Source: Bryum argenteum (Eukaryota > Streptophyta > Bryopsida > Bryales > Bryaceae). Taken from it: a stretch of 64,000 nt of DNA. The translations under genes and the position numbers were made by a program. Shown here in pieces: positions 1 through 11,219 of this stretch. The stretch's first letter is position 1; each line of letters opens with the position of its first letter. Under the pieces are notes generated by a model, which saw only the letters and a list, made by a program, of their open reading frames with translations, was not told the DNA's origin and ran no database searches. The DNA is taken from contig CM073324.1 in the NCBI GenBank assembly GCA_037043015.1, positions 8,887,013-8,951,012 on the forward strand, read 5' to 3'.

Positions 1-76
1 CCTTGCGCATTGTCTGGTGTCGACCTCTGGTTGCCGCCTGCTTGTTCGAGCGCTACAGCGTGCGGTGATTGGCACA

Positions 77-91
77 CACGTGCCACACGTG
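77..91. promoter_or_regulatory. Two G-box (CACGTG) motifs
   Basis: CACGTG occurs at 77-82 and again at 86-91, three bases apart. This is a classic plant bZIP/bHLH binding motif. The pair lies about 130 bp upstream of the ATG at 219, so it could belong to that reading frame's promoter. A function is inference only. Confidence 0.3.
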
Positions 92-218
92 TGCATTTTA
101 CACATACGTGCTGCCCGATTTTCGAGTTTTGTAAATTCTGTGTTAGTCCACGGAATAGATATAACTTTGTTTTGAGTTAGTTTAAAAATTATCTTCCTTG
201 GTTAGCATTTGGGTGACC

Positions 219-923
219 ATGACGCCTAGCCAAGAGCGGAAGATAACGAGAGACAAGGACCGCAAGAGGAAAGGAAAGAAGCAAAGGAGATTTCACAAGA
301 TTCTCATAGATCCCACGCAACATGCTTTTCCGGGGTGGGCGCAAGTAGAGGAACCGTGGACCCTTAAGACTTGCAAGTGGTACATTGCTTGGTGCCACAT
401 CGGCCATTTGTTTCCACACTATTGTCACGAGTTTCATCGCCGCCTGAATTGCGCAAATTTGCACTATTGCCATCACGATGAATTTGTGCAACGATGCATT
501 GAAGTGTGGAAGTTCCTCTACGCCGGTGTGCATGTGGTGAGCAACGAGGTTTCGTACAACATAGCACAAATGGTGTACGCGGAGATAATTTTGCAGAGGG
601 AGGTGGATTGGAGGACGTTAAAAAAATCCCCTCAAACAATTAAGCCAACAGAACCCCATATTCCGCGAGCTCCTTATTCAGCGGCCAACCCACGAGAAGG
701 GCTTACAACGCTTAGGGGTTACAAAGGAGGAATCCCTGATGAGGACATAGTTTGGTCAGATTCGGAAGAAGAAGGGACCGAAAGGCGAGAAGTGGATGAA
801 GGGGAGCCGAACCAAACGATGGAGGAAGGTGGAGCACATTTTGATGAAGGGGGGCCAAGCCAAGTTTGTACAGAAGGGGGGCCAAGCCAACTTTACAATG
901 AAGGGGGCCCAAACGAAGAATGA
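219..923 (+). CDS. Unrecognised 234-aa protein with basic N-terminus and EGGPSQ repeats
   Basis: I do not recognise this protein. The first ATG of the open frame is at 219; the frame stays open upstream to about 198 without another ATG. The N-terminus (residues about 5-30) is very rich in K and R. The centre (about 45-140) is rich in H, C, W and Y, with clusters such as CKWYIAWCHIGHLFPHYCH that could coordinate a metal, although I see no standard zinc-finger spacing. The last 60 residues are acidic and contain short tandem repeats of the type EGGPSQ, encoded by imperfect DNA repeats of about 30 bp at 798-920. No intron signal is needed. It lies upstream of, and in the same direction as, the hAT remnant at 1.8-5.0 kb, so it may be a transposon accessory frame, a host gene or a relic. 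The fully open frame and biased composition favour past coding. Confidence 0.35.
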   Translation: MTPSQERKITRDKDRKRKGKKQRRFHKILIDPTQHAFPGWAQVEEPWTLKTCKWYIAWCHIGHLFPHYCHEFHRRLNCANLHYCHHDEFVQRCIEVWKFLYAGVHVVSNEVSYNIAQMVYAEIILQREVDWRTLKKSPQTIKPTEPHIPRAPYSAANPREGLTTLRGYKGGIPDEDIVWSDSEEEGTERREVDEGEPNQTMEEGGAHFDEGGPSQVCTEGGPSQLYNEGGPNEE

Positions 924-1440
924 CTGGTAGTTAGTTAATCACGTTTTTTTAGCAATTGTAGAAAAGTAGTGTACTCAATACCAAACACTAAGTGCAATTG
1001 CCATTTTGTATGCAAAAACGTTGAATGTGAATATGAAGTTTTTGATTTTCTTCAATTTAAATATTCTTGGTGAATGAAATCTCACTATTGCATGTGGTAT
1101 AAGCATAAGGGAAAAACCTTCAATGTCCGAGGTACCGTCATTGATACATGGCAATTTTTATCATTCTTAATTATTTAGGAAACGTGGATTGAGCAATATT
1201 CATCCCTTTATTTTTTGGATTTGGAGCAAGAGAAGTTAAAACTCTAGTTTCTAATATGAGTCCTTATTGTTCTCTCTCTTGCCTTCGCATGTTCCCTTTT
1301 TTTTTTTTTTTTTTTCTTTTAAAAAGAAAAGCATTATTGCGAATCAAATATTTTTGAGCCACATGGTCTCCGGGATTCTAGTTAATAATAGCTGTACTAC
1401 GTGGACCATGGATATTGACTTGGAGAGTAAAGTGCTCTTA
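924..1440. other. AT-rich spacer, no gene seen
   Basis: This is AT-rich sequence with a long T run near 1298-1316 and no convincing coding frame. It separates the unrecognised reading frame from the 5' motif array of the hAT element. Confidence 0.5.
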
Positions 1441-1459
1441 GTCGGAAAAATCTGTCATC

Positions 1460-1625
1460 GCTATGGCGACCGGCGGTCCAACTGGGTCAGGGCTAGGGCG
1501 ACCGGCGGTCCAGCTAGCGCAATGAAGTCAAGGCCAGGGCGACCGCCGGTTCACATGGCGCGACAACGTTGTTGTTAGGGCGACCGCCGATCTGGCTGTG
1601 GCGACCACCGATCTGGCTGTGGAGT
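1460..1625. repeat. Subterminal GCGACCG motif array, 5' side of hAT element
   Basis: At least five copies of a GC-rich unit with core GCGACCGGCGG or GCGACCGCCG occur here, spaced about 25-40 bp apart, in otherwise AT-rich DNA. The same core recurs in both orientations at 5330-5660 on the far side of the transposase. Subterminal short repeats that bind the transposase are known in hAT elements such as Ac/Ds. Assigning that role here is inference from position and symmetry. Confidence 0.6.
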
Positions 1626-1802
1626 ATATAAGGAGTCGTTCACGGGCTCGAAGCCACTTTCCTTTGCGCTTGGCCCGTTGTCTTGGGTCTCCCCATGAGA
1701 AGCCCCCTGCTCGGTCGATATGTGCAAAGAGTAACTTGAGCCCTTGAAGTGCGTGTTGTCGTCACCGGTTTCATTGCAGCGGCGGAGGTGCGGTTCCAGA
1801 AC

Positions 1803-4800
1803 ATGGAGCATTCTTCCCAATCCAACGGGGTACCAGATAATAGAAGAGACACTCGCATATGGGACGAGTGGCTACGAGTATCCACGGAACGGAACGACAA
1901 GCCAAATACTCGCGTGTGCTTATTCTGTGGAAAAAGCACAGTCTTTGTAAGGCAACGAGCATTAGCTCATTTCGGATATCCTCACAATTCCCCATTACCC
2001 CGGTGTACGAGGTTGCCCCGTGGAGTTCTCGAGCTATTCCGTGATCATGGAGGGGATAGTTCTAAAGAACAACATTTCTTATGCGGATGTTGTTCCTGAC
2101 TCACGAGTGGATGCCGACATACCATATGCGGCAAGGGAAACTATAGAGAACATAGATACCCCTCGCATCAACTCTGTACAAGTGCCATCCCCTAACCTAA
2201 GGTCTAATCAGGTGCCATCCTCTAACAAGGGGAGTCATGGCAGCAATGGACAAAGGATCTCTACACTCTCTAGTGGACGGCGACATGGGCAAAGGAGTAT
2301 GGAGGATAGTTTTGATCTTGCCACTAGGCAAAATTTGGATGCAAAGTGGGCTTCATTTTTCTATGAGGCAAACATTGCATTCAATGTCGTCGACATCCAA
2401 AGATTCATAAGTGCCGCTTCAAGAGACAAAGAAAGGCGGTATTGGTGGATATCAACCACCCTCGTATCATGCTATTAGGACTACGATGCTCGATGCGAAG
2501 AAGGCAGCTGTGCAAAGGTCGGTAGAGGATCGAACAAAAATTCTATCGAGAAGTACGGAGGAACAATATGCTCAGATGGGTGGTCGGATGTCACAAGCAG
2601 ACCACTCATTAACATGATGCTCGTTTGTTCAGTGGGAGAGGTGTTTTTGGGATCAGTGGATACTACAGGGAAGAAAAATGACATCGCTTATGTGGCAAAT
2701 GAAATGGCGAAGTACATAGAGGAGGTTGGACCACAAAACATCGTGCAGATATGCACCGACAATGCAAGCTCCATGTTAGGTGCTGTGAAGAAGTTGCAGA
2801 TAGACTATCCTCACTTGTATGGACAAGGTTGTGCGGCACATATTCTAGACCACCTTCTGGAAGATTGGGGGAAAGAGGCATGGGTTAAGCATTTGGTGGA
2901 GCAAGCCAAGAGAGTGTGCACATTTATTAAGGGGTCCCACGTCCCCCTTGCTCTATTCAGGAAGTACTCGCCGAAGCTGCACCTCAAGGTACCACCTCAG
3001 ACTCGATTTGCAACAAACTACTTGATGATAGAGCGGTTGTTAAAGCTACAACAACCTCTGAACAACATGGTGATCGATGCGGAGTGGCATGTGTTTGTCC
3101 AAACATTGTTCAACATGCAAAACAGTCACCAGTTACAGACAAAGGCAAGGAATGTGCGGAATAGCATTAGGAGCGATGAGTTTTGGGAGATTTTACGAAG
3201 TTTGTGAAAGTAGTTGAACCAGTACTCCTAGCTTTTCGGGAGTTTGACGGGGAAGTACCAGCCATGCCCAGGGCGTATGTGATCATGTCGGACCTTAAGG
3301 AACACGTGTTCTCTTTGCGTGAACCTCCATTCGAACTATCCCCCGACATTGCTACAAAATACGAGGATGCATTTCAAAAACGATGGGAGATGATGCTCAC
3401 AGACCTCCACTATGCAGCAACTTTATTGAACCCTTATTTGACAAATATTGGAGCAATTCAAAACAATGGAGAAGCAGAAAGAGCTTTAAACCGGGTCATA
3501 AGGAAGCTTAGCGCCCCAATGGGAGTGGTCTATGAGGAAGTGGTGCGGGAACTCATACAATATGAGGAGAGGACGGGTCCATTTAACACCAATTCAGAGG
3601 CCCCTGATCCAGCTCACTGTGACTTGTTACCACATCAATGGTGGCATCAAGTCGGGGGGAATGCCTTGCCCAAAATTGCGAAGAGGATTTTGGCATTGAC
3701 ATGTTCAGCTTCATCATGTGAGAGGAATTGGAGCATGTACTCTTTCGTGCACAACAAAGTGAGGAATCGGTTGTCAACTTCCAAAGCAGAGGACCTTGTG
3801 TACATCTATGCGAACGCCAAACTCGAGCGCCAGAAACGTACCAAATCGCCGAGAACGTGGTACGAAAATTACTTAGAAGAAGAGGACTCTGACGAAGAAG
3901 ACTATGTACCGGACAATGAATGGGATGATGGTGTATTCATGGATAACCCGGAGGCGGATGACGACAATTATGTCAATGACGGTAGCGAACACGACGACCT
4001 AGAGAATTGGAACGACAACGAAGGAAACATGACTATTCATGTCAAGGACCCGTTTGAGTTCGATGACGACCAGGATGTTCCACAACTGCCTCGCCAGTTT
4101 GCGGTATTTGCCAGCGATACAGAAGGAGAAGGAGTGGCAAATTTACAACTCCAAGAGAGTACGTGCCTAGCGAAACAAGACTTGGTAAACCAGATGGATG
4201 AAGAGAACATTGGTCCACTTAAAGGCAGCCCACACTCTAACAACGACGATAAACTTGAGAGGGTGAAGGGCACAATTACCACGACAGGAGTTCAAATGGA
4301 CCAAATTAAAGTGGAACCTGACGATGTATCCAATTCAGGTTGCATGGAAGTGGGGTCACCTAGAGTTTCAACCATTCGATCAAGGAATTCAACTCTTAAC
4401 GGAGATGACTCTGATGTACCTCTACAACAATTGTTCCCAAGGGTTACCCAACCTAAAGGGGCCCATACAACTCGTATGGTATTGCCGAAGATGGAGGTCA
4501 AGATAGAACCAACAAGTCCAACATGCAACCGGGCATTGGTAGTGGCACGAGACGTCGGGCCATTTACACAACCTCGCAATCGTATTACACGAGGCCAGAA
4601 GCGTTTGAGGAAGGCACACGATCGACGATGTCGAAAAGGAGCACGCGTACATGAAGAAGTCCATGTTGGCATTGCTTCATCCAATAATCCGAATACACGT
4701 ACAATGCGCCATCTACCACTGAACGCAAACGGGATCACTAATGCTTCACGGCCCTTGAAGCGCCTCGTTATAGTGAACAAGAAAACAACTACGGACACGG

Positions 4801-4961
4801 AATTGCGCAATTTGGCGAGTGAGGTTGAGTGTGAAGTACGCAATGAGACAGAGGATGAAGACGAGGATGGCGACCAAAGCACTGATGACTCTCTAGGTGA
4901 AACCGATCCAAACGCAGATGAAGTATCAAGCGACGATACGTATACATTGAGGGATACCTAA
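1803..4961 (+). pseudogene. hAT transposase (BED finger, DUF659, hAT dimerisation domain), frameshifted
   Basis: Domains appear in family order but in changing frames. A BED-like zinc finger (CLFCGK ... RALAHFGYPH) lies at about 1860-2000. DUF659-type segments follow at about 2330-2860 (FNVVDIQRF, GGYQPPSYHAIR, CSDGWSDVTSRP, CTDNASSML, GCAAHILDHLLEDW). The hAT C-terminal dimerisation domain lies at about 3630-3800 (HQWWHQVGG ... CERNWSMY ... VRNRL). The frame changes between 2020 and 2099, near 2420, near 2540-2565, and at about 3185 inside a T/G-rich run. After the dimerisation domain the frame stays open for about 370 further residues to 4961, strongly D/E-rich at first (about 3870-4080), which is unusual. 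The breaks make it a pseudogene. Indel errors in the assembly are the main alternative. Confidence 0.8.
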
Positions 4962-5320
4962 AGACGAATTATTATAATTTTGTTATTTTGGATTGGAAGC
5001 ACGAAGTTCATTGTTAGTACTCGGTACAATACTACAATGTACTCCAAGTAGGGCAACTATTAGCTTACAATACTTTGGTATCCTAGTATTTTTCGGGAGT
5101 ATAATATATATAGTTTGGTATATGTAATAGTTACATCATATATATGAATACTATGATTATAGACATGAGCAAATTTGTACTATGAAATGCACCATTGACC
5201 TTGTTTCCGATAAAAAGGTATTCATAAAAATGCTTTGAAGCTCATTTTGTACCAATATGAATTTATTTTTCTTGTTTCATATTCAACCATAGTGCTGGTC
5301 ACCACACACATCGCCACATG
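4962..5320. other. AT-rich 3' region of hAT element
   Basis: This AT-rich stretch follows the transposase stop. It has several TATATA-like runs and no coding potential that I can see. Confidence 0.4.
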
Positions 5321-5329
5321 GGCGCTACC

Positions 5330-5660
5330 CCCAGGGCGACCGCCGATAGCCATAAGCGACCGACGATCGCCTGAGGCGTCGTCGGTCGCTAAGACTAGAC
5401 CGGGCGGTCGCCTAATAGCGATGCCGTGGCGACCGCCGACATCGCTATAAGCGACCGACGACGCCCGGGCGATCGTCGGTCGCTAAGATCGACCGGCGGT
5501 CGCCTACTAGCGGTGCGAAGCGGCGACCGCGGTCTCCATCTTGGACCGCGGTCCGCTTTCTCGATATGACAAAATGGCGATCGGCGATCGCAGAGGCGAC
5601 CGACGTTACGTCGCCGGGCGATCGTCGGGCCGCCTAGCGAGGTCGCCCACCCGCGTCGCC
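5330..5660. repeat. Subterminal GCGACCG motif array, 3' side of hAT element
   Basis: About twelve copies of the GCGACCG core occur in both orientations (for example GGGCGACCGCCGATAG, AGCGACCGACGATCG and GATCGTCGGTCGCT). Together they form a strongly GC-rich island in AT-rich DNA. Many neighbouring copies are inverted, so the strand could fold. The array mirrors the shorter one at 1460-1625. Confidence 0.6.
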
Positions 5661-5665
5661 GCCCT

Positions 5666-6285
5666 CGCGACGTGTATTTTGATTTTCCACGTCATTATCA
5701 ACCCTACGCCACGTAGGAAAATAGCTTTTTACCTCAAGGTAAATCGCAGCAAGTTTTTTACTATGTAATTTTTGGTACGGTCGACATTTTCGTCGACTCG
5801 ACGTTTAACAGACATGTCCAATACGACAAATCAGACAGACATTCCGAAAATTGTGTCTAATAAGAAAACCCTGTTGCAAGGTAGCATAATATTGCAAGAT
5901 TTGCACATGTATTGTGCAGCGACCGGGTATATAACACATTTAACTACTTTTGGACTGGAAGGAGTCCACAAGTAAGACGTTGGGGATCCCCATGCTCAAG
6001 TGAACAAGATACAATGTCGACATGAAATTGTAAATCGGGGATCTTTGAAGAATATCTATATACTTACATCCTCGATGTAAAGTTTCAATTAGTGTAATGG
6101 TCATTCTACAAAGTAAAAATTTCGAAAAATTTCTTCAATCCATAATTGTTGAATGAGTCCAGATTTAGTTGAATGTGGCATGTATCTTGTATACTAGAAG
6201 AAAATAGTGCCGGTTACAACAAGAGGCTTGTTACATGTTTGTAGAATCTCCATTATTTTTATTTTCTTTTATTATTTTTGAATGA
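5666..6285. other. AT-rich spacer, nothing recognised
   Basis: Short reading frames in this stretch show no family resemblance. No RNA gene or repeat was recognised. Confidence 0.4.
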
Positions 6286-6289
6286 TATG

Positions 6290-6990
6290 ACCCCTAGAGA
6301 ACATTGTTGCATTTGTAAGGCCCACATGTGTAATAGAAAGTAAGCTATAGGCTCTCAGCCATACAATCTTGTTTTAAACTATTTGTGGATAGTGGAGATC
6401 AAATTTGAGAGTCAATATTTAATTAAAATTACGTTCTCATATAGAATGAAAAGTTAATGTTGATAAATTAGTAATTAAATAAGATTTTGGAATTGGAAGT
6501 AAATTTGTTTAAAGTTGGAATCCAAGGAAGCAAATAAAGCTAAAATCTCACGTATGAAGAAGATACATCTCTTCAAGATCCACATATTTTTTTATACTTT
6601 TGAGGATAAGAGATTTAGGAATATCACTTATTAAAATTCATGGTTGGAATTTTTCAATGAAAATTCCAACTAAAAAGTTGTTGAGATACATTTTCATACC
6701 ATACTTATTAAACCAAGTTTCATAAATAACCAACTTTTAATTCACATGATTGAATTGCAATGGTAAAACATGTCACATGTTTGAGATTTCTTATATAATT
6801 ATACTTGCCATCATTAAATTGCATGCTCTATTGGTTGGGTTTGCAATTTTTATTACACAAACTATACTTGAGTTGGGATCCAACCCACAATTTTGTGAAG
6901 ATAAGACTATTGATAAAGTTATGGCATTCCAAAAGGATTTCCTTTTCATCCTTATGTCAAACTTTGACATCAAGCATATCTAAGGGTTGA
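6290..6990 (+). repeat. Dispersed noncoding repeat family 1, copy A (partial)
   Basis: This shares ordered blocks with copies at 8330-9345 and 28440-29480. Shared blocks include GGTAAAACATG, a block resembling TCATTAAATTGCATG/TCACTAAAATGCATGCC, TTGGGATCCAACCC and AAGTTATGGC. It is more diverged and shorter than the other two copies. It has no conserved reading frame. Confidence 0.55.
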
Positions 6991-8329
6991 ATTAGAAGTG
7001 CTATTGTGAAAGTTGGGACTGTTAAGAGTTATTCAAACTCAAGACTCATTTATGCCTTTTCAAGGAAAATGACATTATAGTGGTTGCAGAATTGTCCAAA
7101 TTGAAATAGTTTGATCTTAGAAATAGAGGTCAATGGTTCATATCATAGGTATATAGAAACCATGTCAAAATAGAAATAACAATGTCATAGCAAAGGTGGA
7201 ATCCTACATGTGAGAAGTGACTTGTTCACATCAGAGGTGGAGGAGAGGTAGATGGGAACCATGCGAGAATCTAGTATATAGACATGACCGTTCACAAGAA
7301 AGAAAAGGGAATCTAACAAGGTGATTTATTCGCACATGGGTGAATGGAGTGCATCAAAAACTTTCAATAGCATGTGACCAGTTATCATCATAGGTAAACA
7401 ATTCACCATTACAACATTGTGATGTTGTTGCCGGCAATACTAATAGTACTTATGATTTACACCAAAAGTATCTAATTTTTCCATGTATATACATGCCAAA
7501 TCTCAAGTTTAAATCTCTCACTGAATGTGAGATTATAATGTCTAAATCTCAAAATATGATTTCTTTTCTCTTGTTGTCGAAAGGGTAAAGAGTGTTGTAC
7601 TGCAAGAGGAATCATATCTTAATGGAAGTACGCAATTGCTTGAGTCCTCTAGAAACAAAAGCACATACTCATTAGGGGGATGGAAGTTAAGCATTCCTAC
7701 AGATATCCGTTTCTTTTGACTAGATTATTCTTAATATTCCCCTAGTGTTAAAATCCAATTGTTTATGAGGTCAAATATTACTATGTAATGGTGCCCTAAA
7801 TTATTTGCAACATATTCTAAATTGGGTACAAACCAATTCTAAATATATCTATTAGTAGAAGTAATCAATATAATGATTATAAAAAGTTGCTTTTTCCAAA
7901 AACAACAAAGGAAGAACTGTGCTAGTTCTTTATACCCCACTCTTCAATTACATGGTTGCCTTGATGCTTAATCATTTGTACTTTAATGTAAAAGGCATGA
8001 CAAATTAGTACCAAATCTAAGCTGTAAACTTAAGGCCTACTTCAGGTTTAAATCCCTCCTAATATGTTATTTAGATAACACATGCAATTATAAGGATAAA
8101 TATTTCTATTGCTAACTATTTCTATAGATTCAACCACATTTATTGCTCATCATATATATCTGGCATCACATTTCAAATAAATAAGTGATGAAAGAAAAAA
8201 TTAAGATTTGTAATTAGTAAGCTTTTTACCTTCATGTCAAAAACACGTTGGAATGAGATTTTTTATCTTATTCTTTAGGAAAAAATAAAAAACAAAAAAT
8301 AAAATTAAAATTAATTTAAATAATGGCCT
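6991..8329. other. AT-rich intergenic DNA, nothing recognised
   Basis: There are no long frames, no splice-consistent exons and no obvious terminal repeats. The composition resembles the surrounding repeat-derived DNA. Confidence 0.4.
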
Positions 8330-9345
8330 TCGACTGATGTTAACTAATTCATATTTATGAAAAGAGTCCAAATCTAGCCCTCAAATGCCCAAGGGGGTCT
8401 AAAGCCTAATAATACATTTTTTGCAAAGTGTCATAAATGAAATTGATCGCAAGCTATTTAGATCTCAACCGTAAAATCTTGTAGTATACTTGTTGTATGT
8501 CATGTGGGTCAACTTTAGAGTCATGAGGCCTCATAGGTTGTGATATCATAATACATTGGTACTCAAAAGATCACAAAATCTTAGCATTTTTATTTTGAAG
8601 TGAAAATGCTATCAACAAACATACTGCAATGAAAAATTCACCAATTACAAAGTTGTCTAATCTCATGTCAATGACACTCTTGTACAAGAATATTTCATCA
8701 AAAAAAATTCTTGGCCCAAATAGTAGCCTTGCAAGAGGTAAAGCTACCAAAATATTTACAAATAAAAAATGGTCCAATTCTACACCCCTTGCACTCTAAT
8801 TTTTGCCTTATCTTCAAAACACCTTTAATTGGGTGAAGGTTTCTACCACTAAAACAACACCCTATTTGGAACCTAACCAAAAAAACAAAAATGAAATCCA
8901 ACAATGAACATAGGAGATATTGCTCCTCAAAAATCATCCACTTTTTCACTTTTTCCGTTGTAGAAGCATCATTGAGAATCCAATGCCAAAAGTATATGGA
9001 TCAAAAACCTTCCAACTATAAAGTTGTTACATTTCATCTTAAAATCATGATTATGTAAAAAAGTCTCTCCAAAATTAATTTCAATTTTGCATAATAGGCT
9101 TGCATTGATAAAACATGCTTGAAAACCTAAAAACTATAGTTGCCTTCACTAAAATGCATGCCATTGTTTCATACTTTATTTTATGAATCTGCATTTTCTA
9201 CAACACAAAAAAGACTTGATTTGGGACCCAACCCAAGTGATTTTAGTCAAGATGGAGTACAATTGAAGAAGTTATGGCTCTTCAAAGTTTCTACCTTTCA
9301 TCCAAAATGTCGATTTTTGACATCTTGGACGATTACGGGTTAGAC
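8330..9345 (+). repeat. Dispersed noncoding repeat family 1, copy B
   Basis: This aligns by eye over about 900 bp with 28440-29480 in the same orientation. Shared blocks include CTTGTACAAGAA, ATAGTAGCCTTGCAA/ATAATAGCCTTGCAA, TTGCTCCTCAAAAATCAT/TAGCTCCTCAAAAATCAT, AAAGTATATGGATCAAAAA and CACTAAAATGCATGCCAT. Frequent substitutions and small indels show age. I found no protein, TIR or LTR. Confidence 0.7.
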
Positions 9346-9655
9346 TGCTAGCACTGAAACATACAATATGTTGAACCACTACAACATTTTACATTGAACA
9401 AAGGCCCTTGAATTTTAATGAGAAATCTAACCCAAATTTGAAATTTGAAATTTAACAACAGATGAAAAAGATACATTTTTAAGAACCATGTGTTTCCTTG
9501 AACTTTATAATATTCCAATTTCAATATCCGAATTATTTCAACAAGAAAATTTCCAATTATGGAATTATTCCACTTCATTCAAAGATATCACTCAAAATAT
9601 TAAAACCCATGAAAAAATATAACATAAAAAATATTATAATAATAATAATAAATGA
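9346..9655. other. AT-rich spacer
   Basis: Nothing was recognised except an (AAT)n-like run at about 9640-9655 that leads into the microsatellite. Confidence 0.4.
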
Positions 9656-9689
9656 AAAAATGAGGAAATGAAAAATACAAAATACAAAA

Positions 9690-10012
9690 AGAAAAAAAGA
9701 AAAAAATACAAAAATACAAAAAAAATACAAAAAATACAAAAAAATACAAAAAAATACAAAAAAATACAAAAATACACAAAAATACACAAAAATACAAAAA
9801 TACAAAAATACAAAAATACAAAAATACAAAAATACAAAAATACAAAAATACAAAAATACAAAAATACAAAAATACAAAAATACAAAAATACAAAAATACA
9901 AAAATACAAAAATACAAAAATACAAAAATACAAAAATACAAAAATACAAAAATACAAAATTCAAAAATACAAAAATACAAAAATATAAAAATACAAAAAT
10001 ACAAAAATACAA
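9690..10012. repeat. (TACAAAAA)n microsatellite
   Basis: An 8-bp unit TACAAAAA is repeated about 30 times. It is purest from about 9785 to 9955, with unit-length variants at both edges. Because 8 is not divisible by 3, every frame reads as an 8-residue peptide repeat (for example YFCIFVFL on the minus strand). This creates long but meaningless open frames. Confidence 0.95.
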
Positions 10013-10287
10013 AATTGATACAAAAAATGGGCTTGCAATAGTAAGACATGAAAACCTCCAAACATGATCTTTGAAAAACTTAATGTTGGTTGATTGATAA
10101 AATCTTGGACAAGCCCTAAAGTTTTTTCACTAGACATGATTTGGGATCCACCCCAAATCATCTTGTCAAAAATGAACATCTGATCAAGGTTTTATCTCAT
10201 TGTCCAACATGTCCGGATATGAGGCATTTAGCGAAGATATAAAATCTGTAATGAACCATGTCAGCATGAGAATTTGTACCAAAATAT

Positions 10288-10500
10288 TGTTGAGAAGGAG
10301 AAGGAAGAGAGAACACAAAAAATGAGTATTGGAAGGAATTGGAATGAGCAAGCAGCTCCATTCCACCATGTATATGTATTGTACAATTACAACCAGTTAA
10401 CCACGAGTTTACTAAAGTGAAGTAATACATAGGCTATCTAGATAAGGACTAGAAAAGTAGACACTAGTAGGTTTTAAAGAGAATGAATAATATCTCAACA
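10288..10500 (-). repeat. LTR (left, 3' LTR of a minus-strand copia relic)
   Basis: This is a 213-bp sequence bounded by TGTTGAGAAGG and ATATCTCAACA, and it matches 14464-14676 along its length. To its right is a polypurine-like tract when read on the minus strand (TCGAGGGAGAG just before TGTTGAGATA). That is the usual copia 3'-LTR junction and sets the orientation as minus. Confidence 0.75.
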
Positions 10501-10714
10501 CTCTCCCTCGAATGATGATCTTTCCCGTTAAAAACACTTCATGATGCTTTGAAGTGAAAAGAGTAGAGTCATCGTTTGCTATCTAATTTACACTAACTTA
10601 GTAAAGGTCCAAAGTGTAGCCAAAGATGTAAGAGCTGAGAAGCTTGATTTTGTCCGCCATGATGAATCCTAAAAAAACTGCTTCTTGGAACGTCTCGTGA
10701 AACACCAGAAGTTC

Positions 10715-10850
10715 TCCTTCTCAACACGTTATCAGCACCGTAAGCTTTTTTTAGTTCTTGTTTTTGTTCCTCCAACATAGCTGTGTGTAGCTCTTTGCCA
10801 ATTATGCAATTGTTATTTTACACCCTCTTCTTGTTGTTTTTTCCTACTTT
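10715..10850 (+). repeat. Inverted copy of copia leader/PBS region
   Basis: This is the reverse complement, by eye, of 14340-14470. Shared blocks include GCTTTGTGTAGCTCTTTGCC-like sequence, ACACCCTCTTCTTGTTGTTTT and the PBS-like AACACGTTATCAGCACC. It lies inside the copia relic in the wrong orientation, so it records a rearrangement or a second nested fragment. Confidence 0.6.
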
Positions 10851-11219
10851 CAGATTATTTCTTTGTTTACTCTAAATGCGCATCGCACCTATTTAGAAGG
10901 TGAAGAAGTATCCTGACAATCAAACAGCTGCAACGTACACTTTAGGCGCGGCCTCTCCTGATGGCAGCGAAGCCTCTAAATCCATTCGACTTCATTCTAG
11001 ATTAATTTTTTTCTTTTGAAATTCCTTTTCTGCAGAAGAAGACAGAGTGGCGTACCAACTCAACTGTCAATAACCATTATGTAACTGAGAACTTTTCATT
11101 TTTAGCAGTTAGAGTTCATTTTGTAGAACTTTACATGTATATATACTTGCCCATTGTTAATGAGACATTTATCTTTGGTGTGTGGTCCCTTGTTTGTGAT
11201 CTCAACTACCATACCATAG

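Larger units (their letters stand above)
1440..5665 (+). mobile_element. Decayed hAT-superfamily DNA transposon
   Basis: The interval is defined by the transposase remnant at 1803-4961 and by GCGACCG motif arrays on each side (1460-1625 and 5330-5660). I could not fix the ends. A CTACGTGG at about 1397 is mirrored by CCACGTAG near 5709, but an 8-bp match is weak, and I found no clear 8-bp target duplication. The element is unlikely to be autonomous because its transposase frame is broken several times. The outer coordinates are approximate. Confidence 0.6.

Noticed and set aside
1397..5716. CTACGTGG / CCACGTAG as hAT terminal inverted repeats
   Set aside because: An 8-bp match within a few hundred bases of search space is expected by chance, and no 8-bp target duplication accompanies it.
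9575..10061. Several open frames over 100 codons rich in F, Y, C, I or K, N, T
   Set aside because: They are translations of the TACAAAAA microsatellite in different frames. The 8-residue periodicity is forced by the 8-bp unit.
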